Source: Stenotrophomonas sp. VV52 (GTDB lineage Bacteria > Pseudomonadota > Gammaproteobacteria > Xanthomonadales > Xanthomonadaceae). Taken from it: a stretch of 64,000 bases of DNA. A model generated the notes under the pieces. It was not told the DNA's origin and did no database searches. It worked only from the letters and a program-made list of their open reading frames with translations. The stretch is taken from the NCBI RefSeq assembly GCF_002893095.1, contig NZ_PKQQ01000001.1, positions 434,001-498,000 of the forward strand, in the 5' to 3' direction. The translations under genes and the position numbers were made by a program. Shown here piece by piece: positions 26,657 through 41,246 of this stretch; the stretch's first letter is position 1; every line of letters begins with the position of its first letter.

Positions 26657-29600
26657 ATGCGTCTGTCCACGATCAAGCTCTCCGGCTTCAAGTCGTTTGT
26701 TGATCCCACCACCCTGCATCTGCCCACCAACATGACCGGCGTGGTCGGGCCCAATGGCTGTGGCAAGTCCAACATCATCGATGCCGTGCGCTGGGTCATG
26801 GGCGAAAGCTCCGCCAGCCGCCTGCGTGGCGACTCGCTGACCGACGTCATCTTTTCCGGCTCCTCCGCGCGCAAGCCCGTCTCGCAGGCGACCGTCGAAC
26901 TGATCTTCGACAATACCGACCACACCATTTCCGGCGAGTACGCCTCGTTCAACGAAATCTCGGTCAAGCGTACCGTCAGCCGCGACGGCAGCAGCAACTA
27001 CTACCTCAACGGTACCAAGTGCCGCCGCCGCGACATCACCGACCTGTTCCTCGGTACCGGCCTCGGCCCGCGCAGCTACTCCATCATCGAACAGGGCATG
27101 ATCAGCCAGATCATCGAAGCCCGCCCCGAAGACCTGCGCGTCTACCTCGAAGAAGCCGCCGGCATCTCCAAGTACAAGGAACGCCGCAAGGAAACCGAAA
27201 CCCGCATCCGCCACACCCGCGAGAACCTCGACCGCCTCAACGACCTGCGCGAGGAAATCGGCAAACAGCTCGAACACCTCAAGCGCCAGGCCCGCCAGGC
27301 CGAACAATACCAGGGCCTGCAGGAAGAGCGCCGGGTCAAGGACGCCGAGTGGAAGGCCCTTGAGTACCGCAACCTCGACACCCGCCTCGGCAGCCTCCGC
27401 GAAGCCCTCTCGCAGGAAGAAACCCGCCTGCAGCAGTTCATCGCCGAACAGCGCGACGCCGAAGCCCGTATCGAAACCAGCCGCGTGCGCCGCGAAGAAG
27501 CCGCCGACGCCCTCAGCACCGCCCAGGCCGAGGTCTATCAGGTCGGCAGCACCCTGGCCCGGCTCGAACAGCAGATCCAGCACCAGCGCGAGATGTCCCA
27601 GCGCCTGCACAAGGCCCGCGACGAAACCTCCCAGGCCCTGGCCGAACTTGGCCAGCACATCAGCGGCGACGAAGCCAAGCTGACCGTCCTGCGCGACGCC
27701 GTCGACCTCGCCGAGCCCCAGCTCGAACAGCTGCAGGAAGAAAACGAGATCAAGCAGGAAGCCCTGCGCGACGCCGAAGCCAAGCTGGCCGACTGGCAGG
27801 CGCGCTGGGAAGCCCATACCCGCACCACCTCCGAAGCTTCGCGCGCCGGCGAAGTCGAACGCACCCGCGTCGACTACCTCGACCGCCAGGTGCTCGAAGC
27901 CGACCGCCGCCGCGAAGCGCTCAGCGCCGAACGTGTCGGCCTCGACCTCGACGCACTGGCCGAAGCCTTCGAAGAACTGCAGCTGCAGCACGAAACCCAG
28001 AAGGCCTCGCTCGACGGCCTGACCGAACAGGTCGAAGCCCGCAAGGAAGCCGTCGCCGGCCTGCAGGACCGCCAGCGCACCGGCCAGACCGAACTGGCCG
28101 ACATCCGCAAGCAGGCCCAGGCCGCGCGCGGCCGCCTGTCCTCGCTCGAAACCCTGCAGCAGGCCGCCCTCGGCCAGGAGCAGGGCGCCGCCGTCGCCTG
28201 GCTCAAGCAGCACGGGCTGGATTCCGGCGCCCGTGTCGGCGAACGCCTGAGCGTCGAGAATGGCTGGGAAAACGCTGTCGAAAGCGCGCTCGGCCAGCTC
28301 ATCGAAGGCGTCCTGGTCGACGCCCCCGAACAGCTCGTCGGCGCCCTGGCCGAGCTCGGCGACGGGCGCATCGCCCTGGTCTCCGCCGACACCAGCCCGC
28401 TCCAGGTCGCCCCGACCTCGCTGGCCGCCAAGGTCCAGGGTCCCACCGCCATCCGTCGCCTGCTGGCCCGCCTGCATGCCGCCGAGGACCTCGAACAGGC
28501 GCGTGCCCTGCAGGCCACCCTGGCCGACGGCGACTCGGTGATCACCCGTGGCGGCGAACGCCTCGGCGAAGGCTGGGTCCGCGTCTCGCGCTCGGGCGCC
28601 GCCAAGCAGGGCGCATTGCTGCGCGAACGCGAGATCGTCAGCCTGCGCGAGCAGATCGATACCCTGCAGGAACGCGAAGCCGAACTCGAAAACCGCCTGG
28701 CCGGATTCCGTGACCAGCTGCTGGCCGGCGAACAGCAGCGCGAAGACGCGCAGCGCCAGCTGTACCTGGCCCACCGCAGCGTCTCCGAACTCGGTGGCCA
28801 GCTGCAGAGCCAGCAGGGCAAGGTGGACGCCGCGCGCACCCGCATCGACCGCATCGAAGGCGAGCTCTCCCAGCTGCTGGAGAACCTCGACGCCAGCCGC
28901 GAACAGGTCCGCGAAGCGCGTGGCCGCCTGGACGACGCGGTCAACAGCATGGGCGACCTTGAATCCACCCGCGAAGCGCTGGAAAGCGAACGCCGCCAGC
29001 TCGGCGATGCCCGCGACCGCGCCCGCGAAGCCGCGCGCAACGTGCGCGACAGCGCGCACTCGCTGGCCCTCACCCTGGAGTCGCAGCGCACCCAGGTCGC
29101 CTCGCTCAGCCAGGCGCTGGAGCGCATGAGCACCCAGCGCGGCCAGCTCGATTCACGCCTTGGCGAACTGCACTCCCAGCTCGACGAAGGCGACTCGCCG
29201 GTGCACGCGCTGGAAGCCGAACACCAGAACGCCCTCGGCGAACGCGTCCGTGCCGACCGCGTGCTCGGCGAAGCCCGCACCCTGCTCGAAAGCATCGACG
29301 CCGAACTGCGCAGCTTCGAACAGACCCGCCACCAGCGCGACGAACAGGCCCTGGCCCAGCGCGAGCGCATTTCCCAGCGCAAGCTCGACCAGCAGGCCCT
29401 GGTGCTCAGCGCCGACCAGCTCACCGCTTCGGTGGAGAAGGCCGGTTTCGTGCTGCAGGACGTGATCAACACCCTGCCCGAAGACGCCCGCATCAGCGAC
29501 TGGGAACAGACCGTGCACCAGATCGACGGGCGCATGCGCCGGCTCGAGCCGGTCAACCTGGCGGCCATCCAGGAGTATGGCGAGGCCTCGCAGCGCTCGG

Positions 29601-30160
29601 ACTACCTGGACGCGCAGAACACCGACCTGACCACCGCGCTGGAAACCCTCGAAGACGCCATCCGCAAGATCGACCGCGAGACCCGCGGCCGCTTCAAGGA
29701 CACCTTCGACCGGGTCAACGCCGGCGTGCAGCAGCTGTACCCGCGCCTGTTCGGCGGTGGCCACGCCTACCTCGAACTGACCGGTGAAGACCTCCTCGAC
29801 ACGGGTGTGACCATCATGGCGCGCCCGCCTGGCAAGCGGGTGTCCAGCATCTCGCTGCTGTCCGGCGGCGAGAAGGCGATGACCGCGGTGGCGCTGGTGT
29901 TTGCGATCTTCCAGCTCAACCCGGCCCCGTTCTGCCTGCTGGACGAAGTGGACGCGCCATTGGATGAAGCCAATGTCGGCCGCCTCGCCAACATGGTCAA
30001 GGAAATGAGCGAGAAGGTGCAGTTCCTGTTCGTCAGCCACAACAAGGCCACGATGGAAGCCGCGCACCAGCTCTCGGGCGTGACCATGCGCGAACCGGGC
30101 GTCAGCCGCCTGGTCAGCGTGGACCTGGAAGAGGCGGCACGATTGGCGGGCGCGGCCTGA
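26657..30160 (+). CDS. smc: Chromosome segregation protein SMC
   Basis: The 1167-residue condensin ATPase begins MRLSTIKLSGFKSFVDPTTL. Walker A (GPNGCGKSN) is at about residue 35. Two long coiled coils rich in Glu, Arg and Gln flank a hinge around residues 500-620. The signature LLSGGEKAMTA and Walker B FCLLDEVDAPLDEANV lie near the C-terminus. It organises the chromosome with ScpA and ScpB, which are not in the window. zipA follows after 43 bp. An upstream frame through the repeat is not used. Confidence 0.96.
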   Translation: MRLSTIKLSGFKSFVDPTTLHLPTNMTGVVGPNGCGKSNIIDAVRWVMGESSASRLRGDSLTDVIFSGSSARKPVSQATVELIFDNTDHTISGEYASFNEISVKRTVSRDGSSNYYLNGTKCRRRDITDLFLGTGLGPRSYSIIEQGMISQIIEARPEDLRVYLEEAAGISKYKERRKETETRIRHTRENLDRLNDLREEIGKQLEHLKRQARQAEQYQGLQEERRVKDAEWKALEYRNLDTRLGSLREALSQEETRLQQFIAEQRDAEARIETSRVRREEAADALSTAQAEVYQVGSTLARLEQQIQHQREMSQRLHKARDETSQALAELGQHISGDEAKLTVLRDAVDLAEPQLEQLQEENEIKQEALRDAEAKLADWQARWEAHTRTTSEASRAGEVERTRVDYLDRQVLEADRRREALSAERVGLDLDALAEAFEELQLQHETQKASLDGLTEQVEARKEAVAGLQDRQRTGQTELADIRKQAQAARGRLSSLETLQQAALGQEQGAAVAWLKQHGLDSGARVGERLSVENGWENAVESALGQLIEGVLVDAPEQLVGALAELGDGRIALVSADTSPLQVAPTSLAAKVQGPTAIRRLLARLHAAEDLEQARALQATLADGDSVITRGGERLGEGWVRVSRSGAAKQGALLREREIVSLREQIDTLQEREAELENRLAGFRDQLLAGEQQREDAQRQLYLAHRSVSELGGQLQSQQGKVDAARTRIDRIEGELSQLLENLDASREQVREARGRLDDAVNSMGDLESTREALESERRQLGDARDRAREAARNVRDSAHSLALTLESQRTQVASLSQALERMSTQRGQLDSRLGELHSQLDEGDSPVHALEAEHQNALGERVRADRVLGEARTLLESIDAELRSFEQTRHQRDEQALAQRERISQRKLDQQALVLSADQLTASVEKAGFVLQDVINTLPEDARISDWEQTVHQIDGRMRRLEPVNLAAIQEYGEASQRSDYLDAQNTDLTTALETLEDAIRKIDRETRGRFKDTFDRVNAGVQQLYPRLFGGGHAYLELTGEDLLDTGVTIMARPPGKRVSSISLLSGGEKAMTAVALVFAIFQLNPAPFCLLDEVDAPLDEANVGRLANMVKEMSEKVQFLFVSHNKATMEAAHQLSGVTMREPGVSRLVSVDLEEAARLAGAA

Positions 30161-30203
30161 CGTGCCATGCTTACCTGAACGTATTTAGCTGGAGACCTTT
30201 CGA

Positions 30204-30926
30204 ATGTCCGACATGGCACTGCTCCGCATCGGCATCCTGGCCGCCGGCCTGCTGCTGATTGCTGCGATCTTCCTGTTTGGCCGGCCGCGGAAAAAGTCGC
30301 AGGGCCGCCGCGTGGAAAGCGGCGAAGGGACCGGCCAGCGCCGCGAGCCACTGCTGGGCGAAACCGAGCCCGGCGCCGAGGGCAGTGCCGCCGACGACGG
30401 CGTGACCCAGCCCGAGCTCGGCCTGCCGGAGGTGGACAGCCCGGCCAGCGACCTCGGCAAGCGCACCACCCAGGACTTCGACAAGATCGTCTCGCTGTTC
30501 GTGGCGGCCCGCGCCGGCGAGAAGCTGCGCGGCGAAGACATCGTGGTCGCGGCCGAGAAGACCGGCCTGGTGTTCGGCCACATGAACGTGTTCCACCGCC
30601 TGGTCGAAGGCCATCCCGAGCGCGGCCCGATCTTCTCGATGGCCAACATCATGAAGCCGGGCAGCTTCGACATGGCCAACATCCGCGAGATGGAAACCCC
30701 GGCGATCGCCTTCTTCCTGACCCTGCCGGCGCCGCTGACCGCGCTGGACGCCTGGGAAAAGATGCTGCCCACCGTCGAACGCATGGGCGAACTGCTCGGT
30801 GGCGAGGTCCTGGACGACAGCCGCAACACCCTGGGCCGCCAGCGCGTCGCACACATCCGCGACGAGCTGCGCGCGTATGACCGACAGCATCAAGCGCCGC
30901 CCCTTACGAAATCCCCACGCTGGTAG
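30204..30926 (+). CDS. zipA: Cell division protein ZipA
   Basis: The 240-residue protein has one N-terminal membrane helix (LLRIGILAAGLLLIAAIFLF), a basic patch (GRPRKKSQGRR), a charged linker and a C-terminal ZipA domain that binds the FtsZ tail. The order smc-zipA-ligA is common in gammaproteobacteria, although a reversed gene is inserted here before ligA. GGAG lies upstream of the ATG. The stop codon TAG is the TAG of a SMAG element, so the extreme C-terminus may have been trimmed or altered by repeat insertion. Confidence 0.9.
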   Translation: MSDMALLRIGILAAGLLLIAAIFLFGRPRKKSQGRRVESGEGTGQRREPLLGETEPGAEGSAADDGVTQPELGLPEVDSPASDLGKRTTQDFDKIVSLFVAARAGEKLRGEDIVVAAEKTGLVFGHMNVFHRLVEGHPERGPIFSMANIMKPGSFDMANIREMETPAIAFFLTLPAPLTALDAWEKMLPTVERMGELLGGEVLDDSRNTLGRQRVAHIRDELRAYDRQHQAPPLTKSPRW

Positions 30927-30946
30927 AGCCACCCCTGGGTGGCTGC
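30923..30946 (+). repeat. SMAG element supplying the zipA stop codon
   Basis: GTAG then AGCCACCC/GGGTGGCT. Its TAG at 30924-30926 is the zipA stop. It fills most of the 38-bp gap between the convergent zipA and aminotransferase genes. Confidence 0.75.
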
Positions 30947-30964
30947 ACCGCCGGCATCCCCGCG

Positions 30965-32083
30965 TTACGCGATCACCGCCGCGAACGCGGTGCGGAACGC
31001 CTCCATCTCTGCTTCCGTTCCCACGCTGACCCGCACGATCTTCGGCCAGATCGGCCAGCTTCGGCCGATCACCACGCCGCGTTCGGCCATCGCCTTGGTG
31101 AACCCTGCGCCGTCGCGCTGCACGTCGACCATGAAGCAGTTCGCCTCGCTCGGCAGGCACCGGAATCCGCGCGTTTCCAGCCATTCCACCGTGGCCTGCC
31201 GCAGCCGCGTGTTCTGCCCGCGCCGCTGCGCCACCAGGCCCGGCTCGCGCAGGCTGGCCAGGCCGGCCGCCAACGCGGTGACCGGCAGCGGGTTGTCGCC
31301 CAGGCTGGCCAGCTCGCGCAGCCGGTCCGGGTGCGCCGCCGCCACGCCCAGGCGCAGGCCGGCCATGCCATACAGCTTGGAGAACGTGCGCAGCACGATC
31401 ACATCGTCGCGCTGCATCACCTGCGCGATTACCGACGGCTGCGCGCTGAACTGCAGGTAGGCCTCGTCCACCAGCAGCCGGGTCTGCGCCGGCTTGTTGG
31501 CCAGCAGCCACGCCACATCCGCCGCCGGGGTGATCGAGCCGGTCGGGTTGTTGGGATTGCACAGGTACATCAGGCCCGCATCGACCCGCCGTGCCGCCTC
31601 GACCATCGCGTGCACGTCATGCGCGCCATCGGCGCGCAGCGGCACCTTCGCCACCGTGGCGCCGCGCGCGGCGGCGAGGTCGCCCAGGCTCTCGAAGGTC
31701 GGATCCGCCACCACCAGCCCGGCCGTCGGCGACGTCCAGACCACCGCCGCCCGGTTCAACGGTTCGCTCGACCCCGGATACAGGCGCACGCGGTCGGCAC
31801 TGAGCCCTTCCTGCTGCGCAAACGTGTCGCGCAGTTCGCCAGCCAGCGCGAACAGGTAGCGACCGCTTTCGGCCACGATCGCGCGGGCCGCCGCCTGCGC
31901 CGACGGGGCAGGGCCATAGGGGCTCTCGTTGAAGTTGAGCAGCACCGTGCCGGCCGCGGCGGGTCTGGTCGGCAGGATCACACTGGACGCGGCCGCAGCC
32001 GGCGCCAGGCCGATGCCGGACAGGGCCAGCCCGGTACCGGCCAGCTGCAGGAAGGAACGGCGGGACGCAACGGGCGATGACAT
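30965..32083 (-). CDS. Class I/II aminotransferase (histidinol-phosphate aminotransferase-like) with Tat signal
   Basis: The 372-residue PLP enzyme of fold type I has NPNNPTG, LVDEAYLQF and the PLP Lys in RTFSKLYGMAGLRLG, close to HisC-type enzymes. Unusually, the N-terminus is a twin-arginine signal: SRRSFLQLAG followed by a hydrophobic stretch ending in Ala residues, so export to the periplasm is predicted. A typical biosynthetic HisC is cytoplasmic, so the substrate here is open. It lies between zipA and ligA on the opposite strand and appears to be an insertion into that conserved order. Confidence 0.82.
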   Translation of the reverse strand: MSSPVASRRSFLQLAGTGLALSGIGLAPAAAASSVILPTRPAAAGTVLLNFNESPYGPAPSAQAAARAIVAESGRYLFALAGELRDTFAQQEGLSADRVRLYPGSSEPLNRAAVVWTSPTAGLVVADPTFESLGDLAAARGATVAKVPLRADGAHDVHAMVEAARRVDAGLMYLCNPNNPTGSITPAADVAWLLANKPAQTRLLVDEAYLQFSAQPSVIAQVMQRDDVIVLRTFSKLYGMAGLRLGVAAAHPDRLRELASLGDNPLPVTALAAGLASLREPGLVAQRRGQNTRLRQATVEWLETRGFRCLPSEANCFMVDVQRDGAGFTKAMAERGVVIGRSWPIWPKIVRVSVGTEAEMEAFRTAFAAVIA

Positions 32084-32183
32084 GGCGGGAACACCGAAGG
32101 CAGGACAATGGCGGCACGCTAGCTCCACGCCGCGTGCCAGGCAAGCGACATCGGCGACATTTCGTCGGGCTCCGATCCGTTAA

Positions 32184-34673
<2,490 letters not shown>

Positions 34674-34674
34674 C

Positions 34675-34699
34675 GCAGCCGGGCAGGGCCCGGCTCTAC
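34675..34699 (-). repeat. SMAG element after ligA
   Basis: On the minus strand GTAG with AGCCGGGC/GCCCGGCT. It begins one base after the ligA stop codon, so it is part of the mRNA 3' end. Confidence 0.8.
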
Positions 34700-34734
34700 C
34701 GCCACCGCCGAACCCCCGTTTCAAAGGACACCCC

Positions 34735-35220
34735 ATGCACACCGCACCCCTCGACTTCCGCCTTGCCACCGTCGCCGACACCGAACTGGTCATCGGCCTG
34801 ATGCGTGAGTTCTACGCCGAAGACCACCTGGACTTCGAGGAAGCACGCGTGCGCCGTGCACTGGCCGCGCTGCTGGAAGACCCGCGCAATGGCGAGGTGC
34901 TGCTGTGGTTGTCCGAAACCGGTGAAGTGGTCGGCCACGCCGCGCTGGCCATGGGCTTCAGCCTGGAGCAGGGCGGCCATTTCGCGCTGCTCGACGAGCT
35001 GTACCTCAGCCACGCCGCACGCGGCCGCGGGCGCGGCAAGCAGGCGCTGGCCATCCTCGAACAGCGCGCCAACGCGCGCGGCGTGGAGCGCATGCGCCTG
35101 GAAGTGAACCACCACAACGAACTGGCGCGGCGCCTGTACGTCGCCACCGGCTATGTCGACGACACCCGCAGCCTGCTCACCCTGCAGCTGGCCAAGCGCC
35201 TGCGGGACGCGCGCGCGTGA
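34735..35220 (+). CDS. GNAT-family N-acetyltransferase
   Basis: The 161-residue acetyl-CoA-dependent acetyltransferase has the GNAT core: the strand with HFALLDELYLSHAARGRGRG gives the pyrophosphate loop (RGRGRGK), followed by NHHNELARRLYVATGYVDD. The substrate is unknown. Its last four bases overlap the GTG of epmA (GTGA), so the two are translationally coupled. Confidence 0.85.
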   Translation: MHTAPLDFRLATVADTELVIGLMREFYAEDHLDFEEARVRRALAALLEDPRNGEVLLWLSETGEVVGHAALAMGFSLEQGGHFALLDELYLSHAARGRGRGKQALAILEQRANARGVERMRLEVNHHNELARRLYVATGYVDDTRSLLTLQLAKRLRDARA

Positions 35221-36161
35221 TCGCCGCACTGCGCCAGCGCGCCGCGTTGAACGCGCTGATCCGGCGCTTCTTTGCCGAACGCGACGTGCTGGAAGTGGAA
35301 ACCCCGATCCTGTCGGCGGCGGGCAACACCGAACCCAACATCGACAGCTTCCACACCCGCTTCAGTGGCCACGCCGATGCCGGCACGGCGCAGCGCTGGC
35401 TGCGCACCTCCCCGGAGTACCCGCTCAAGCGCCTGCTCGCGGCGGGCGTCGGCGACTGTTACGAGCTCGGCCGGGTGTTCCGCAACGGCGAGGCCGGTGG
35501 CCGGCACAACCCGGAGTTCACCATGCTCGAATGGTACCGGGTCGGCTGGGACCACCACCGCCTGATCGAGGAAACCGCTGCGCTGGTGCGTGCCGCACTG
35601 GCGCTGGTGCAGCGCGACGCCCGATTGGAGGTACTGGACTACCGCAGCCTGTATCGCCGGCACGTCGGGCTGGACCCGTTCGACGCCACCGACGCGGAAC
35701 TGCAGGCGCCGCTGGCCGACATCCGCATCGACCCAGAGGGACTGACCCGCGACGACTGGTTGGACCTGCTGATGACCCACTGCATCCAGCCGCATTTCAG
35801 CGACGACTGCATGACCGTGGTGCACGACTGGCCGGCCACCCAGGCCGCACTGGCGCGGGTGCGCCCGGGCACGCCGCCGCTGGCCGAACGTTTCGAGCTG
35901 TACCTCGGTGCGGTCGAGCTGGCCAACGGCTACCACGAACTGAACGATGCGACCGAACAGCGCGCCCGCTTCGCGCGCGACCACGCGCTGCGAAGCGCAC
36001 GCGGCGCGGTGCTGCCGCCGATGGATGAACACCTCATCGAGGCATTGCCGTCACTGCCGGACTGCGCCGGCGTGGCGGTCGGCGTGGACCGGCTGTTGAT
36101 GGCGATGAACCGCACCGGGCGTATCGCCGACGTGCTTGCGTTCGACTTCGCGCACGCCTGA
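35217..36161 (+). CDS. epmA: Elongation factor P (R)-beta-lysine ligase
   Basis: The 314-residue class II lysyl-tRNA-synthetase paralogue lacks the anticodon-binding domain and attaches (R)-beta-lysine to EF-P. Motifs are LRTSPEYPLKRLLAAGVGDC, YELGRVFRNGEAGGRHNPEF, and GVAVGVDRLLMAMN near the end. Length is close to the E. coli enzyme (325). It starts at GTG 35217 inside the GNAT stop. The partner genes efp and epmB are elsewhere. Confidence 0.92.
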   Translation: MIAALRQRAALNALIRRFFAERDVLEVETPILSAAGNTEPNIDSFHTRFSGHADAGTAQRWLRTSPEYPLKRLLAAGVGDCYELGRVFRNGEAGGRHNPEFTMLEWYRVGWDHHRLIEETAALVRAALALVQRDARLEVLDYRSLYRRHVGLDPFDATDAELQAPLADIRIDPEGLTRDDWLDLLMTHCIQPHFSDDCMTVVHDWPATQAALARVRPGTPPLAERFELYLGAVELANGYHELNDATEQRARFARDHALRSARGAVLPPMDEHLIEALPSLPDCAGVAVGVDRLLMAMNRTGRIADVLAFDFAHA

Positions 36162-36275
36162 ATCCGTGCGCATCGCCATGCGCCTGTCTTGCGCGTTGCG
36201 CATGATGATGCTCTGATCACACCCGATGTCGGATGGTGTCGACGTAATCGTTCAGTGGCGGCGGGAAGGGTGGTG

Positions 36276-37049
36276 ATGACGCAGGTGCAAGCGGCTGGAC
36301 CAATGACGTCGGCAACGACGTGGGGCATGCCGTCATGGGGTGCGCCGCGCTGGACGCTGTCTGCATTGGGCCTGGTGCTGTGCGCCGGCATGCTGCCCGC
36401 CGTTGCCCAGGCCGAGACCGGCTACAGCGCCCAGGTCGTGCGCTGCCAGTCACGCGACATGGAGTGGGTGCACTGCGACATGCCGGTGGCCAACGGCGTC
36501 GACCTGGTCCGCCAGCTCTCCGACAACAGCTGCGTGCGTGGCTCGGAGTGGGGCACCGACCGCACCGGCGTGTGGGTCACCCTGGGCTGCCGGGCCGAGT
36601 TCCGCAGCCGTAATCCCTCCGGCGCCGACAAGGATCCCGGTCGCAACGTGCGCCGCGTGGTGCGCTGCGAATCCAACGGCCGCCCCAGCAGCTGCCCGGT
36701 GATCCTGCAGGGCGCACCGGTGCGCCTGCTACGCCAGCTGGGCGCGTTGCCGTGCCGCGAAGGCCACAGCTGGGGCGTCAAGCGCAACGAGATCTGGGTC
36801 ACCCGCGGCTGTCAGGGCGATTTTGAAGTGGGTGCGGCCGACGGCAGCGGTTTCCTCAACGTGCCGCGCACCGTGGTCTGCGAATCCAAGTCCCGCCAGC
36901 GACGGTTCTGCGGTGCCGGGATCAGCAGAAGCGCGGTACTGGTCAAGCAGCTCTCCGGCAGCCCCTGTGAGGAAGGCCGGAGCTGGGGCTGGGACACGCG
37001 CGGGGTGTGGGTCGACAACGGTTGCCGGGCCGAATTCCAGGTCAACTGA
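36276..37049 (+). CDS. Secreted DUF3011 triple-repeat protein
   Basis: The 257-residue protein has a signal peptide (LSALGLVLCAGMLPAVAQA) and then three copies of a Cys-rich unit of about 60 residues: VVRCQSRDMEWVHC, then VVRCESNGRPSSC, then VVCESKSRQRRFC. Each ends in a WV..GCRAEF- or GC-DFEV-type strand, the DUF3011 pattern. Function is unknown; the repeated C...C pairs suggest disulfide-stabilised modules. ATG 36276 is chosen for GGGAAGGG five bases upstream. Confidence 0.8.
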   Translation: MTQVQAAGPMTSATTWGMPSWGAPRWTLSALGLVLCAGMLPAVAQAETGYSAQVVRCQSRDMEWVHCDMPVANGVDLVRQLSDNSCVRGSEWGTDRTGVWVTLGCRAEFRSRNPSGADKDPGRNVRRVVRCESNGRPSSCPVILQGAPVRLLRQLGALPCREGHSWGVKRNEIWVTRGCQGDFEVGAADGSGFLNVPRTVVCESKSRQRRFCGAGISRSAVLVKQLSGSPCEEGRSWGWDTRGVWVDNGCRAEFQVN

Positions 37050-37055
37050 ACCCGT

Positions 37056-37061
37056 TACAAT
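37056..37061 (+). promoter_or_regulatory. Candidate -10 box placing the mtnA transcript start at its ATG
   Basis: TACAAT ends six bases before the ATG at 37068, so transcription would start at or next to the start codon. No Shine-Dalgarno with proper spacing exists, which fits a leaderless mRNA. Confidence 0.4.
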
Positions 37062-37067
37062 GGGGGC

Positions 37068-38129
37068 ATGAACGCATCCCCCGACATCGATTACGCCCGC
37101 TACGACCATATCCGGCCGATCCTGTGGACCGGCGATTCCCTGCAGCTGCTCGACCAGCGCAAGCTGCCGTTCGTGGTGGAGCACGTGGAATGCCGTGACA
37201 GCGACGCGGTGGCCGAGGCCATCCACGCGCTGACCGTGCGTGGCGCCCCGGCGATCGGAATTGCCGCCGCGTGGGGCGTGGTGCTGGCCGCGCAGCAGGT
37301 CCAGGCCGACGACGGCGCCCAGGCGCTGGCCAAGCTCGAACCGGCCCTGCAGCGCCTGAACGCTTCGCGCCCGACCGCCGTGAATCTTGCCTGGGCGCTG
37401 GCAAGAATGCGTCGCGCGCTGGCCCCGGCCGGCGCCGACTGGGCGCAGGTGCTGGCCGATGAAGCGCAGGCCATCGCCGAGGAAGACCTGGCCGCCAACC
37501 GCCACATGGGCGCGCTGGGCGCCGGCCTGATCGACGCCGGCAGCGGCGTGCTGACCCACTGCAACACCGGCTCGCTGGCCACCGCCGGCTTTGGTACCGC
37601 GCTGGGCGTGATCCGCGCAGGCATGGCCCAGCACCGCATCGGCCGCGTGTTCGCCGGCGAAACCCGGCCGTGGCTGCAGGGCGCGCGCCTGACCGTGTGG
37701 GAGCTGCAGCAGGACGGCATCGACGCCACCCTGATCGCCGACTCGGCCGCCTCGCATCTGATGAAGACCGGTGCGGTGCAGTGGGTGATCGTGGGCGCCG
37801 ACCGCATCTGCGCCAACGGCGATACCGCCAACAAGATCGGCACCTACCAGCTGGCGATCGCCGCCCGCCACCACGGGGTGAAGTTCATGGTGGTGGCGCC
37901 GTCCTCCACGGTGGACATGGACACCGCCGACGGCGCGCAGATCGAGATCGAGCAGCGCGACCCCGGCGAGCTGTACGGCGTCGGCGGCACCCGTACGGTG
38001 GCCGAAGGCATTGCCGCCTGGAACCCGGTCTTCGACGTCACACCGGGCGAGCTGATCGACGCCATCGTGACCGAGAAGGGCGTGATCCTGAACCCCACCG
38101 TCGCCAACATGCAGGCCGCCTTCGGCTGA
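37068..38129 (+). CDS. mtnA: S-methyl-5-thioribose-1-phosphate isomerase
   Basis: The 353-residue enzyme of the methionine salvage pathway isomerises methylthioribose-1-phosphate to methylthioribulose-1-phosphate. The catalytic Cys165 lies in [13 protein letters not shown] and Asp245 in [20 protein letters not shown], matching the Cys/Asp pair of the family. [14 protein letters not shown] is the early substrate loop. It stands alone; the other mtn genes are not near. gyrA follows after a 169-bp gap. Confidence 0.95.
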   Translation: MNASPDIDYARYDHIRPILWTGDSLQLLDQRKLPFVVEHVECRDSDAVAEAIHALTVRGAPAIGIAAAWGVVLAAQQVQADDGAQALAKLEPALQRLNASRPTAVNLAWALARMRRALAPAGADWAQVLADEAQAIAEEDLAANRHMGALGAGLIDAGSGVLTHCNTGSLATAGFGTALGVIRAGMAQHRIGRVFAGETRPWLQGARLTVWELQQDGIDATLIADSAASHLMKTGAVQWVIVGADRICANGDTANKIGTYQLAIAARHHGVKFMVVAPSSTVDMDTADGAQIEIEQRDPGELYGVGGTRTVAEGIAAWNPVFDVTPGELIDAIVTEKGVILNPTVANMQAAFG

Positions 38130-38208
38130 GACTCTCGGAATACCTGTAAGTCCCTGATTTATGCCGGTAAAAACCCCGTAAACAGCGGCTAAACACCCTC
38201 CGTTGTGG

Positions 38209-38214
38209 TAGACT
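38209..38214 (+). promoter_or_regulatory. Candidate extended -10 box for gyrA
   Basis: TAGACT is preceded by TGTGG, giving a loose extended -10. It lies 85 bp before the gyrA ATG. The -35 region is weak. Confidence 0.3.
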
Positions 38215-38298
38215 CGATCAGTTAATCGAGATTCCGGCGCCGCCGCCCCGCAAGGGCCGGCGCGACGGACTGGACCGCTACCAGACAACGGAACCCGA

Positions 38299-41013
<2,715 letters not shown>

Positions 41014-41032
41014 TCGAACCGCCACGCAACAC

Positions 41033-41068
41033 CGAACAACGCCGGCCAAACGCCGGCGTTGTTCGTTT
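41033..41068 (+). terminator. Rho-independent terminator of gyrA
   Basis: A 14-bp stem, CGAACAACGCCGGC with GCCGGCGTTGTTCG, closes the loop CAAAC and is followed by TTT. It begins 20 bp after the stop codon. Confidence 0.85.
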
Positions 41069-41095
41069 CCGCTGCCGCGGAATTCGCCCCACCCG

Positions 41096-41119
41096 GTAGC
41101 GCCGGCCGTTGGCCGGCCC
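41096..41119 (+). repeat. SMAG element
   Basis: GTAG with the stem CGCCGGCC/GGCCGGCC, between gyrA and gcd. Confidence 0.7.
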
Positions 41120-41246
41120 TCGCGCAGCTTCCGAAGCCGCAAAAATACGCACGACATTCACACCCCAACAGGCATAAGCTTCAAAAAACCGGCCCGCAGG
41201 GGAGGCCGGCAGCATCCAGGGTTCCGCCGTACCGGGGAGAACACCG

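Noticed and set aside
34675..34699. SMAG hairpin as the ligA terminator
   Set aside because: The stem is strong but no T-tract follows, and the same sequence occurs in non-terminal positions, so it is listed as a repeat.
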